Source: Dasyornis broadbenti (lineage: Eukaryota > Chordata > Aves > Passeriformes > Dasyornithidae). Taken from it: a DNA stretch of 64,000 nucleotides. Each line of letters opens with the position of its first letter. Positions within the stretch are counted from its first letter, which is position 1. This document shows positions 26,099 to 37,785 of the stretch, piece after piece. Location of the stretch: assembly GCA_013397935.1 (NCBI GenBank), contig VZRN01004254.1:2613846-2677845 (forward strand), written 5' to 3'. Under the pieces are notes generated by a model. That model worked only from the letters and a program-made list of their open reading frames with translations, was not told the origin of the DNA and did no database searches. Made by a program: the position numbers and the translations under genes.

Positions 26099-27028
26099 CT
26101 CACAATGCGATAAAAGTTTTCTTATTCAGGACCATACTTAAGCACATCCCTTTTAGAGCAAGAATTCCAGTATCATTCCAGAAGCATCCAAGCCTTTTAG
26201 TTCAGTCATATCCTAGTCTTTAGAGTCTTTTGTTTTACAACCTCAGTACTGCATGTGTCATATCCTTTATGCCCAATCCTGCATAATTGCAAATTGTTTG
26301 AATTCCACTGATTCTAAGAGAGGTAGATGGATAAGTATTAGCCCAGATCCGACATTTTGTCTTCAGGGGTTAGAAAATGTATTAAGACTTTGAGACTGTA
26401 AGACTTTCTAGTCCAAATGGGAGTAACAGCAAAGCACAGCAGGGAAGACAGAAAGTTAAAAATGTGTTCCCTGGACACAATACAAACAAGGTAGTCATCA
26501 ATAGATGAGTAGCTTGGCTTTTAACATATGACATCTAATTTCAGTGAGTCTGTTTGCGTTTTTATTTGTGTTTCTTTTTAAGAGGAAAGTATTTGTCCAT
26601 TTATAAAAGGTAAAAAGGGACAGAAATGTTAAATAGAATATTTCTGTTTCAAACTTATACTAAAAAAGATTTAGTCACTAGTGTAGTCATGATACTTTGT
26701 TTTCCACAGGTTTCAACAGTGAATCACATCCTAATTGTTCCCAAGAGCACACTGAATATTTTTCAGGTTTTGATTTATTCTCACTGGTAACTGCAATAAT
26801 TTATGACAGATTCCATTTTGTCTATCCATGCTTATAAAACAAGCTCATGTAAGCAAAAAACATCCAACAAGACAGAACACCACAGTGGGAAAATGAATTG
26901 GAAAAGACAGTTACTTTATAAAGGCTAAACTTTGTGAAGGAATGGATGAAACAATATTACAAGAAAAAGAAACATACAGGTATTGCAGTTACTATTCAAA
27001 TCCTCATTTTTGTCTTACTGTCACACAG

Positions 27029-27179
27029 TCTAGTGCCACCAGATAGTGGAAATGTTCTTCAGCTTGAAAGCCCAAATTTCTTCAAAGAAGGCATCAGTCA
27101 AACACCTTCACAGCAGAAGTACATACACACCGAATTTGTCAATCAACACAAGCTAGAACAAGAGGTTTTAATGCACTAG
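27029..27179 (+). other. Weak candidate coding exon (unrecognised product)
   Basis: A strong-looking splice acceptor (cctcatttttgtcttactg followed by tcacacag, ending 27028) opens a 49-codon frame that begins mid-codon and ends at TAG (27177-27179). The predicted peptide is mixed and polar (starting LVPPDSGNVLQLESPNFF), unlike the Phe/Leu/Ile-rich chance frames around it. No donor is convincing, no domain is recognised, and no partner exon was found, so this may be a non-coding transcript exon or chance. Confidence 0.15.
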
Positions 27180-27556
27180 CTCCAAAAGAAAAGTAGAAGT
27201 ACTTTCTTTAAATCAGGCAGATGCATAGGGAGATAGGAAACACAGAAAGTGAGACAAAGCTTCAGGTGAAAGAAGAACCTTTTTTATGCTCCATATGGAT
27301 TGTCTTCATTCTGTCAACGCATGAGTGCATTAAGCCTCAACACCATGTGTCAGATCTTCATGTGATTCGTTTGACTTCCACACAGGAAAGCACAGCTTCA
27401 CCAATGACTGAAATGGAAGCTGTCTGACAGCAATTCATCCCATACAGCTCGCCCTTCTTTTGCCATCCACACTACTTGGCAGCGCCATATACACTACACC
27501 ACAAGTTGCCATCTACATCTGTCTCTCTCTATTCCATGTGCTAACACAATGCTAAT
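27180..27556. other. Unannotated, no gene seen
   Basis: Contains a 68-codon open frame on the plus strand (27221-27427) of mixed composition with no recognised domain, and no repeat that I can name. Confidence 0.5.
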
Positions 27557-27623
27557 AATCATAGAATCATAGCAGTGTCTGTGTTGGAAAAGACCTCTAA
27601 ATCATTGAGACCAACCCTTAACC
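27557..27623 (-). mobile_element. CR1 LINE 3' tail fragment
   Basis: The plus strand reads aatcatagaatcatag, then gttggaaaagacctctaaat, then gaccaacccttaacct. This is the reverse complement of the CR1 3' end (ccaacctaaa...attctatgattctatg). The copy is cut short to about 70 bases, and the sequence beyond 27.63 kb no longer matches CR1. Confidence 0.85.
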
Positions 27624-30600
27624 TGGAGTTAAGATAGAGTTTACAAAAATACCTGTTCCACACCTGTGAGCACAGTGCTTTCCCTGGCTACTGGCCAAAG
27701 GATATAAGAGTTGTGTACTTCCTATACAAGATTCTTTCTGATATCCTCCAGGAAATGCCATCTGCCAGTTCACTTTTGGTTCTGACTTACCAGGTTATTA
27801 AACAGCCAACTGAACAAGGCCTTGAAAGGAGCTCCAAAAATGGGAGAAAATTGGCGGAGGAACATAATCTCTCCACCAGGTCCCTGGGCTGCAGAGAGAA
27901 GGTGAGGAACAAATCCAAGTGCACAAGTTGATCTGTCTGTGCAGGAAGAATCTCCCCATCCAAAACTTCAGTTAGCACAATTTCCAACACTAAGGAGCTA
28001 AAAGCAGCTTGCTACTTCTCAAGTGCCAAAGGAGCAAGAGGAGACAAGGCAGACCCATACACAAAAAACAAAACAAAAAAACCCACACAGATATCTTCCC
28101 CCAGTGTAGAAAAGTAAAATCTGAGGGATGAAAGACATTTTTCCACACTTTCTTTCATGAGTATCAGTTACAATCCTTAGCCACCAGAAAACAAGAAATC
28201 AAGAAGTGTTATTATCAAGCTTTGGCATTTCTTTTTGTCCTGAATGTTTATGGAATGATGATCTCAGAAGACAGACAAACAAGAAAGAAAAAGGACAGTC
28301 AGAAAAGGGAAATCATCTGGGATACAAGTCCATTATTTAATGTTTGAAACATTTTGGACTTGACTTAGTCTCTTTCTGCCATCAGTTCTCTTGTAAAATT
28401 CAGACTTCACTAGGCCAGAGGGAGATCTACTTCAGTGGCCTGAGGACTGTTTTTTCATTGTTTTCCTGTGGATCAGCAATGGCCCACGGATCAACTCCCA
28501 CAGGCAAAGCAGTTAGTCCTATGAGGTCAATTTTTTTAACTTTGAGGCAAATAAATGGTCTTTGACTTTCAAGAGGATAAAGATGAGATCAGAACCTCCA
28601 GCTGGCATGGAGGTATAGATATCAATTCCTACATGGAGATCGCAAATTTTTTTGCCTGTTTCCTCAGTTTGACTGGAAAAAATTATTTTTTTTTCTGACA
28701 ACAACATTCACATTGACTAATTGGTGTGAAAAATAGGCATTTAGGAAAGAAACACTGGTTTTTAAAACCAGATTTTCTGCCAGTCTGCAGAAAAGAGATA
28801 AAAAACTATCTTAAACTCCATAAGATAAAAACATTAGGAGAACAGCAAATTAATTGCATAGGTTTCTGTTTGTAAAAACACATAAAAACTGAGTAAGATT
28901 TTCCTAGCTCTTGTAAATGAAGTATGGCTCTTATTTGTATGAATATGTAATAAGGAATGTAGACAAACACACATAAAATATCGATATGTACTTCATATAT
29001 ACACGAAGTATCTCTTTTACTAAAAACCAAAATAATATTTTAAAACAGTTTATGTCTGAGAGATTAGAGAGGAAAATGCTTTGAATATTCAGTCATTCAT
29101 CCTGGCACAAACATTGCCAGAGCACCTGGCAGACTACAACAAGCACTGTATGATCAAGAAGTGATGATGAAGCCTGATGTTAGAGACCCTGCTGCCAGAA
29201 ACTAATAGCCTGCATGGAATACACCTTTCTTAACTGCTGCTTTTTCCTTTTTTTTTTTAAGTTGTTGGAAAGTACCTTGTCAACAAAGACACTGATTCTG
29301 ATCATAAATAAAACATTAGAACCTAAAGAACTATTTTTCAAAAGTGCATTTAGATGACAAGTTGAACTCTCTATTTCTGGCTCTTTCATTGTACTTAGAA
29401 TTTATTTTCCATTTAAACTGTATCAGTGGTTCACTGACAGTGTTGTCGGGGAAAGACACAGACTCACACCTACTTGTGTCTTTCAAATTCATTAACCTGC
29501 ATTTAAATTATTATTAGTTTTATTATAACCACCATGGCGATTTTTTTTTTAATTTGCTTTTAGAATTTTAATAATAATTAAACAACTGTTCAGCTATTGT
29601 TTATTACACTGAAAATGTACCTCTGGCAAACGGACTTGAAAGCTCACAAGATTTCCAGCATTGTCAACTTCCTCCTGTTCTGCCCAAGAAGCTATAATAA
29701 GTGATGTAGTAGTAGGAATTTTACAGAGTATTTTCAAAAGTCTTGCACAGAAAAGTTATCTAGAACACATCAGTATTTCTACTTCAGAAACAAATAAGTC
29801 TTTGTTACAGGAAGGGGGAGGAGGCGAGGTAGAACAACAAAAAGGTATGATTCATTGTATCTCTTTTATTTGGAAGAACCTATTTGGAGCAAGCATTTCA
29901 GAAACATTAATTATAATTTTACAACAATGCATCTGAACATACACCAAGAAATGTCATGGCTGGATAGCCTAGAGTGATTTTTCCGATCAAAGCCTTTTTT
30001 GTTTTGTTTTCTATGTTATGACAGAAGTCTGTGGCATAACAAAAGGAGAAAGTCAAGCACAATACTAATAACAAGAGAAAAGAAAATCAAAAAGTGAAGG
30101 ACAAGGGAGAAGACTCATTCAATAACCCTCCAAATGGATATGGTGCTCCAGGAAGAAGAAAATACCAGAAAAAGAGAGGAAGTACCAGTCATTTAGAATC
30201 CAGTGCACTGCTATATATTTTTCCAGCAATATGATAACACTATCTTAGTCCAAAAATTTATCTAAATAAGGAAAATATCCACCCTTAATTGTGTTTGTTG
30301 GTATATAAATATTTGACCAGAATACATGTGGCTTTTTAAGTTTTCTGACAAAAACAAGAAAGCTTCAGTTCACATCAATCTAAAAAAAAAAAAGTCCTTC
30401 CAACTTTCATTTTGGCAAGAAAAAGGTGTTTCAGATCAGATTACTTATTTGATCTGGAATGTAACATTTCATACTAGACACTTGTACGAAGAGCAAAGGA
30501 AATAGAGGAATAAATTCACGTTACTGCTAGAAGAATGAGAGACCATCTCCTCTCCCTTTATCAGAAGATATAAGGCAGGTTGCTCTCAATTTCTTAACTT

Positions 30601-31868
30601 TCATCTTTAACTGAAAGCTGTTCTGCCTTGATTGGAAGCGTGATCTATGGAACAACAGAGTAAAACAGAGCATCATTGTATATCACATTTTATCTTTCCT
30701 TAATGTGGAGCCGTGAGAGAAACACGCACTTTTATTTTCAGTAGCTTCTTCTCATGCTGCAACAAAAAAAAAACTACTGATTTTTAAGTGGCTCAGAGGA
30801 TTTGTGTCAGATTCTTTGAAAACTAACTCACAGTTTCGTCAGTATTTTTCATTGGCTTCTAGCTTGGGAGAAAAGGACAATAGGAACTTTTATTCCAATT
30901 CTTTTTTAAGTAGAATGATTAACAAAAACTTATTTAGAAAGAGAACTGCAAGTAATTATGTATGTGCATGTCTGTGACTCAACTTTGAATAATTTTCCAA
31001 TCAAGACACTGGTAAATTGCATGATGAAGATAGCACAAACTGTAGTGCAAAAGCAATACGTAGATTACGCTTCCAAAGACGTTATATTCAATACTCCACA
31101 AGGACTGAAATAAAATCAATGCACTATAGCAACCGTATTTCCAAAGATCTGACAAAAAGAGAATTTATTTATTCATACTCCTGGCATGATTCATCTTTCC
31201 AAATATATGAACCCTCAAGTGTTTTATAAAATAAACCAATGGATTCTCATGATCACAAAAAGCTTTGAATTCCATTATCAAGCAGAGTACTTCAGAGCAG
31301 TCATCTTCCTCAGGGCTCTAGACTTGGAGGAACATATTCTCGTTATATTCTACACATCTTTTATATAGTCTTATATAAAATCCACAGTGAAGCAAATGGG
31401 GGTTTGTGTAATTTCACAACATATATAGAATGTTTAAAGTTTGTATACTGAGAAAACATTTATTTAGTTGTTTGTCTCTGATCCAACTACATTCAAAGTA
31501 AATCCAAGATGTTTCCTGCATTGTAGATTGTTGAGATCCCAATGGTACTGTGTTACAAACAGACCAATCAAAATATTTCAGGTTATCCTAATACCTCTAC
31601 AATCTGCTTGCTATTTCTTCTGCTGAAAGCCACTCAAGTTCAATCATTGCAAATGCTATAAAAACCTTGCTGATTTATTTCTATGCTGGGAAACTCAATG
31701 AAGTGTTGACACTTTATTGACATCTAACACATCACTCAGCCAAGAAACTAAAATCTTTACAACCACTTATTTCAATCCTGAAGGTCTAATTTGTAGAGAT
31801 ATTTGCTTTGGAACACTGTGCTTCTGGACTTACAATTTCATTAAAAATTAAATAAATAAAAAGGCATG
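27624..31868. other. Unannotated AT-rich DNA, no gene seen
   Basis: Open frames of 60-91 codons are scattered on both strands without domains or paired splice sites. The block at 27.7-28.0 kb is a little richer in GC and open on both strands, but not recognisable. A 10-bp hairpin lies at 29451-29484. Confidence 0.6.
29451..29484. repeat. Perfect 10-bp inverted repeat with 14-nt loop
   Basis: Arms gaaagacaca (29451-29460) and tgtgtctttc (29475-29484) are exact complements. The loop is gactcacacctact. There is no nearby gene, and it does not fit the histone stem-loop consensus. Confidence 0.8.
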
Positions 31869-32705
31869 AAAACCAGCAAGAATAGAATAGGACAGGACTG
31901 GGCAGGCTTAGGGCATTGACTGCCTTTCTAGAAAGACTGTCCCAGAGTTTGACCACTGTTAGTAAAGAAATCCTTCCTCGTGTCCATTCTGAACCTCCCC
32001 TAGTACAGCTTTGTACCATTTGCATGTGTCATCTCACTGGATCCCAACGAGGAGGAATCAGCAGCTCCCCCTCCACAGGAATCTGTAGAGACCCATGAAG
32101 TCATGCCTCAGCCTCTGACCCTCCAAACAAGACAATCCCATTGTCCTCAGCTGCTCCTCACAGGACATTCCTTCCAGCCCTGTGACTAGTTTTGTTGCCC
32201 TCCTCTAAAAGCATTCAAGGACCTTCACAACTCTCTTTAATTGTGAGGCCCAGAACTGCACTCAGTGTCCGTGGTGAGGCCTCACCAATGCTGGATACAG
32301 TGGGATGCTCACCTCTGACAGACTGGTGATGCTGTGCCTGGTGCACCCCAGTACGGTGTTTTCCCGCTGGGCTGACAGAGCTCCCTGCTGACCAGAAGAT
32401 CCTTTTCTGCAGGGCTGCTCTCCAGCCACTCATCTCCCAATTTCTACTTGTGCCCCATGTAACTCTGTCCCAGGTGTGGAATCCAGCATTTGGACATAAT
32501 AAATTTCATCCTATTAATCACTCTCCAGTGCTCCAATTGAACTATATTCCTCTGAAAGGCATTTTGTCCCACAAGAGAGTAAACAGAACCTCACAATCTG
32601 GTGTCATCAGCAAATTCCTAATGGTGCTTTCAACTCCTTCATCCACATTGTTCATAAATGTATTAAACAGAACTGGCCCCAGAATTCAACCCCATGAAAT
32701 ACATA
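31869..32705 (-). mobile_element. CR1 LINE, long 3' segment in reverse orientation
   Basis: Read on the plus strand, the order is the reverse of a CR1 3' region: gtcccagagtttgaccac, the ttgaggcccagaactgca-type block (32247-32265, here tgaggcccagaactgcac), aggtccttttctgcagggct-type sequence (here gatccttttctgcagggctg), then gtcatcagcaaattcctaat and aactggccccagaattcaac. The reverse complement therefore runs through the end of the reverse-transcriptase-encoding part into the 3' region. The extreme 3' tail motif is missing or decayed at the left. Open frames on both strands here (for example 32215-32433 and 32450-32752) belong to this repeat. It is old and interrupted, with no intact coding capacity. 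Confidence 0.9.
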
Positions 32706-33216
32706 CACTCCTAGATGCATATGAATATGAATTCATATGTTCATTTACATGAATACATATTAGTATATCAAATCTATGAAATGGAATTAATATATTCATT
32801 TTCCGATAGATGAAAATAATGCAGATATCAAGTAAGCTTACACTCTAATGCTTACATCCTGGTCAGTCATTTTCACATATAAAGCTCCTTCTATGCCTAT
32901 GCAGAAGCTAAGAAGATTTGTTTTTGTTCTTTCTAACGTCTGTCAAGTTCAGCCTAAAGACCAAGCAAAATAAGAGTTTTCCTGGTTAGAATTCAGTTGA
33001 AAATTGTTTGGACCATACAAAATCTGACTTATCTGCCTATACCCAACTCTGCACTACATGACATAAAACTACTCCTGAAAGACTAAGTTATCTGAAGAAA
33101 AATGCTGTGCAGACTCTGGAGTTAGGTGGAAATGTCCAATTCATGATCTTGTGCAGTTTCACTGGCTGATATCCAGTAATACATTTTTCTACTCTTGGAT
33201 CTTCATTTTTAATAGG

Positions 33217-33296
33217 CTTAAATAATTATATTAATTATTAATTATCTTAACAAATTATTTTATAACCTTAATTAATAATCTTAATTTTTAATAACA
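33217..33296. repeat. A/T-only low-complexity block with internal inverted words
   Basis: About 80 bases of ttaattatta/aattaataat-type words with only a few G or C. Several short words recur in inverted order. Such blocks unwind easily, but no function can be read from the sequence. Confidence 0.7.
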
Positions 33297-33584
33297 CATC
33301 TGAAAGTTATGCTTGAGACCTCAAACAGAAGTTAAATTTACTGTGTTAATTTACTCTGAATCCTGTTTCAACTTAGTAACAATTTGTTAGCAAGAAAACC
33401 AGTATTTGAAGACTCATTATAAAAGACTTACAATGTAACATCCTCATTATGTGGTAGACAGAAGAAAAAGCATATTGTTTGCATTTATATAAAAACCAAA
33501 CACAAGCACTGCTTCACTAGGACACAGGATATATCAAACTCAAATGCATTCTAGCATTGTTGCAGGGAAAGAATAAGATTCTGA

Positions 33585-33641
33585 GGTAATAAACATATTT
33601 TAGATTACATTCCCATATCTGGGAAGGTAATAAACATATTT
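33585..33641. repeat. 16-bp direct repeat, period 41
   Basis: The word ggtaataaacatattt occurs exactly at 33585-33600 and again at 33626-33641. The 25 bases between differ. It could be a decayed tandem duplication or a target-site-like duplication around a very small insertion. Confidence 0.8.
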
Positions 33642-34925
33642 TCAGAGAGAAGGGAGTAACCTTTTTTCTCTCATAAGCTTCTGGCCAATGTTGGGATTAC
33701 TTTTCTAATTTAGGACTCAAAACTAGTCACCAGCTTGAGCATTAACTTCTGTCACAATTGTCCCAAACAAGGAATATTGAATATTTTAAATATTAAGTAT
33801 TTTCTCTGTAAGATACACTTTTCAGTCTTATAGCAAAAATCTCTTCTTCAAAATCCCCTATCTATCACTGTTAACTGAACTGAAAAACCAGGAGAAAAAA
33901 AAACAACATTGCTTTAAGCCAAAGTACAGTAGGCAATTTTCTCGGATGAAATTACGTGTTCATATAAAATAGTTTCAGGTTATATTAAATACCTCATCCA
34001 ACATTCCAACTTTGGGTTTTTCTTCCATTCAAGTAACTGAATGTAGAGGGTGGGGGAACGCTATGTTTTCCTGATTATATATTCACCCCTTATGGCTTCA
34101 GTAGCCCTATTTAAAATCACAAGACAGAACAGTTCAGTCAGAGGTATAGGCTAAATTCTACACAAATTCATAAACATACTTAGTGAACCTGAAATAATAT
34201 ATTTTGACAACTAAACCATTTGCGTAAGAAATTATATAGTCAGCCCTAGTCTTGATTACTGCATCAATGTTTCCTTAAGCAGCCTTGCTCTTACCTCTTA
34301 AAATTATAAAGTCCAGATCTGTCTGGTTTCTGATCATTAGAGACACATTTTCTACCTTTGTTTTCATCACTTTCTGCTATCAGATTAAATGTTAACTTCT
34401 TTTTTTTTTTTCTGTCTTTTTTTTTTTAACATTTATCACTCTTTGTATATTATCATTTCCTATTTGATGCTGAATGAAAAATACCTGTTCCACACCATCA
34501 AGAGATGGTTTTTTCTTTCATCCACTGCTTTAAACTAGAAACATGCACCTTTGTCACCCTAGTATGCTCAACTTTCAAATTACTTCTTGAACTCTGCTTT
34601 AATACCTAAAATAGGAAGTTACTTGATCAACTCATCTGCTAAGCCACAAACTGATCCTTAAATGTATCTTACAAGGAGGATTCTGTATTGCTTTCAAGTG
34701 TTGTTCTCTTTATTCCTGTAGAATAGCTTCCTGCCAAGAAGGTCCTAGGGGAGTTTCCTGGGCCCAGCTGAGGTGCATTGAGATCCCTCCTTACTCTGGC
34801 CATGGAGGCAGTCAGAACTTCAAGGCCTGAAAGGGCTAATTTCTGTCAAATATTTTTTATCAGAATGCTCTGATTTAATACACAATATCCAAAATGAACT
34901 TTTAATATTTTCTTCATTATACATA

Positions 34926-34941
34926 CATATATATATATATA
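34926..34941. repeat. AT dinucleotide microsatellite
   Basis: About eight AT units follow catacat. Short arrays of this kind are common and often polymorphic. Confidence 0.8.
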
Positions 34942-35229
34942 ACTGGTTTAATTTCTAACATTGCCTCAGTTCTAAAAAGCAGAGACATTTAAAGAAATGT
35001 GAAACAAAATTTACTCTACATTGGCAAACAATGGGCAACAGGCAGAGATTATTTTCAAACAGTTGGTTTTGAAATGGTGTTTTTAAAGAGGTTTGCATTA
35101 ACTCAGACATGGGTACATAAGTCTGAATCAGAGTACAGGAATGTACTTGGAATGCAAAAGTACTTAAATAAAAAAAAAAAGAAAAAGTGATAAAGCTATA
35201 TGTTTTGAAATGGAAATTTAAAAAAAAAA

Positions 35230-35282
35230 GAGAAGCCACCCTTGAAGCCCCACCACTACCAAAACCTGGTTACGCAAACCCA
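35230..35282 (-). mobile_element. ERV LTR fragment (LTR-B family, U3 start only)
   Basis: The plus strand ccaccactaccaaaacctgg followed by ttacgcaaacc is the reverse complement of the LTR-B 5' end (ggtttgcgt..caaggttttggtagt). It matches the right end of the longer copy at 43.8-44.0 kb. Only about 53 bases survive. Orientation is inferred from the usual U3 order of this bird family. Confidence 0.65.
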
Positions 35283-37715
35283 CTCAGAAATCTTTGCCTG
35301 ACTTATGGTGGAAAATCCCATTTTGCAATTTTTTATACCTGAGTTCCTAATTCTAGACTAATATTGATCAGTACTAGGAAAAGACCATCAGCAAAAGATC
35401 ACTGAAAGACCAAGAATTCATCATTACAGCTAATCAAAGAAGGTCAAATTGCCCACATAAACATTCAATGCCAGAAAGCAGATATTGCTGTGGTATGGAA
35501 GTAAGAAGGCCAAAGCACTTCTAGAAAGGGAAGCTGGGCAAAACAGTCACTTCAAAGTTTACATTGTGAACCACAGGACAGGTACTCAGTAAATTGGCTT
35601 GCACTGTGGAAAATTACACCAGACAAAATAATTCCTAAAATTTTAAAAATATAGACGAAATTCCTCATAGGAACAATGAAAAATTACCTTATTGACAGAC
35701 ATATAAGTCTATTAGCCTAGAAGCAAATGAGCATTCATATTTATTTTGGTCATAGTTATTAAAATCAATGTAACATATAAACAGTAAAATTAAAAAAGAA
35801 AAGCTATAGGTAGTAGAGGGAAAACTGATTTCTCTCCCCCCCCCCCCCTTCCCCAGAAAAATCATAGGTTAACCAAGTATATTCATAAATAACCAAATAT
35901 AAAGATGTGACTTGTCAGAGAGACAAAATCTCCTCCTTTTTAGGGAAAAGTATATTCAATCATTAGTTCTGTATATCAACAAGAAATTACATCTTAGGGA
36001 GACCCAAAGATAATTGTATAATACCTGGTTTTTATATCTTAATTAAAACACTAGAGTCCTGTCTCCCACAGTTTTCAACCTGCAACTGCCTCCCCTTTGT
36101 TCAAAATTAAGTCCCTATTCAGAACAGAGCTGAGCCTCAAGTCCTATCATTATGAACCTAGAGAAAGAGACTAGGAGGTTATGTTAATTTCCCTAGATTT
36201 CATTAAAAAAATATGTGAAATACATTGATAGAACGACAACATAAAACCTTGAACTTATGGAGAGGTGTAGAGAAGGAGATCAAATAATAAAAGTGAAACA
36301 TTTTGCACCACCTATCAAGAGGGACACCTCTGGGGAGAAGACTTATGCATCATTTTTTTTTTTAATTGCAATTAATTTTTTAGGTTTCTGTCTTGCACTG
36401 CTAGAAACATAAACCATGCATTATTATATATTCCACTGTAACAGAAAAAAAATATTTCTTCATAGTCAACTTTTGACCAAAAAGAACCCAGGAGACTTTT
36501 CTGAGGATGTGTGAATTTAAGGCCTAAAGACATCCAAAATCTAAAGATATTTTGCCTGGGAAAAGATATCAGGACAACACAGCCATACCTTTAGAGACGT
36601 TTTTAAAAACCCAGACGTGCTGATACATAAAAAGGCAAATTTTGTGTCAGAGACCTCAACCTGAGAAAGACATTATAACAGCAGGGCAGATGTAGATTAC
36701 AGCAAGACGGAGAACTATAGTCAAAGAAAATCAGGAATATGAAGGTTCTCTGCAATGCAAAATCATAGAGACACAAGTTTAATTTTGCTCACAATAAAGC
36801 ATTTCCATTACAATACTATAAAGAGCAGCCTCAAGTTCATGCTCTTCAGTACTATAAGAAAAAAAAAAACAATTACTATATACGTTTCCAGAGAAGCTTT
36901 TGCCACCTCTTACACATCCAAACCTAGGGAGCCAAACTTGTTCATACAGAACAGGCACTCACACAAATTCCATGTCAATATGCATATATAAAGGAAGCAG
37001 TTTTGTTCTTTTAACCCTAATGAATGAAGTTCCATGTCTTTATTTACAGGAAGCCCAAGTCAGCTAAAACCAAGTATGACTCAACTGCCGTGGCCAGCTG
37101 GGGTCTGACAAGCAATTTTTCTGCCGTTCATTACTTCTGACAACGGAAACATTGTTTTTTCCCCAAATGCTAAGTCAAGTAGAAGAGTTTATGCTGATAC
37201 CACACAAATAAAAATAAAGAAAAAGTCTGAGGTAAAATAGGCAAGGTAGATCTCTTTAGCTTCCTACTTAATTTCCTATTTCCCCCTTGAGTTAAGGTTG
37301 TCTCATAAATGGCAATATAGAATATAATTTTCTTTCATTATTGGTTTGGCACAGGTTTCACTAACTTTAGACATCTAAAGAATGTGTCATTCAACTGTCC
37401 CCATGGGTCCCTTCCATTTCCAAGGATGGTCCCCATAGCTTTTTAATCAACAGCTTACTATTATTAATAGCATAGCTTATTAAAAGAACAGTTTCCAGCA
37501 GTGAGCCTCTCCTTAGTAGGCATAGTCTTAATGTTTTGCCCTGAAGTAGACTTTTAGGTACCTTTTCACAAGCACCCATTTTTCTAACCCTAAGGAACTC
37601 CTAGGAAATGTTATCAAAATACTAAAATTATTATTAAAAAAATAAGCAGACTCAGACATGCCAATACAAATTGACAACGATAATATTCCCATTCATCTTC
37701 CAACACTTTCTTTTT
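35283..37715. other. Unannotated AT-rich DNA with C13 tract
   Basis: No gene-like frame. A run of thirteen C (35836-35848) followed by ttcccc is the only strong low-complexity feature. Confidence 0.6.
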
Positions 37716-37785
37716 AGAATCTCAAGTAGTTTGGGTTGGAAGGGACCTTTAAAGGTCTTCTAGTCCAGCCTCCCCTGCAATAATC
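37716..37785 (-). mobile_element. CR1 LINE 3' tail fragment
   Basis: The plus strand gggttggaagggacctttaa then ggtcttctagtccagcctcc is the reverse complement of the CR1 3' end block. The terminal attctatg repeat is reduced to agaatctcaag. About 70 bases survive. Confidence 0.85.

Larger units (their letters stand above)
17889..27028. other. Unannotated AT-rich DNA, no gene seen
   Basis: Nine kilobases without a supportable gene or clear transposon. Contents worth noting are an A15G13 tract (19483-19510), a 10-bp hairpin (19995-20020), an imperfect inverted repeat at 24545-24606, a T16 run (25093-25108), and a CAAAA-rich tract near 26.04 kb. A 115-codon minus-strand frame (24619-24966) overlaps two plus-strand frames and shows no domain. 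Confidence 0.6.
32706..35229. other. Unannotated AT-rich DNA, no gene seen
   Basis: Very AT-rich, including a nearly pure A/T block (33217-33296), a 16-base direct repeat pair (33585 and 33626), T-rich runs at 34399-34427 and an AT dinucleotide array (34926-34941). No gene-like frame; a GC-richer patch at 34.73-34.83 kb is unrecognised. Confidence 0.6.

Noticed and set aside
34727..34835. GC-richer patch resembling a repeat or exon edge
   Set aside because: No frame, repeat end or family could be recognised.
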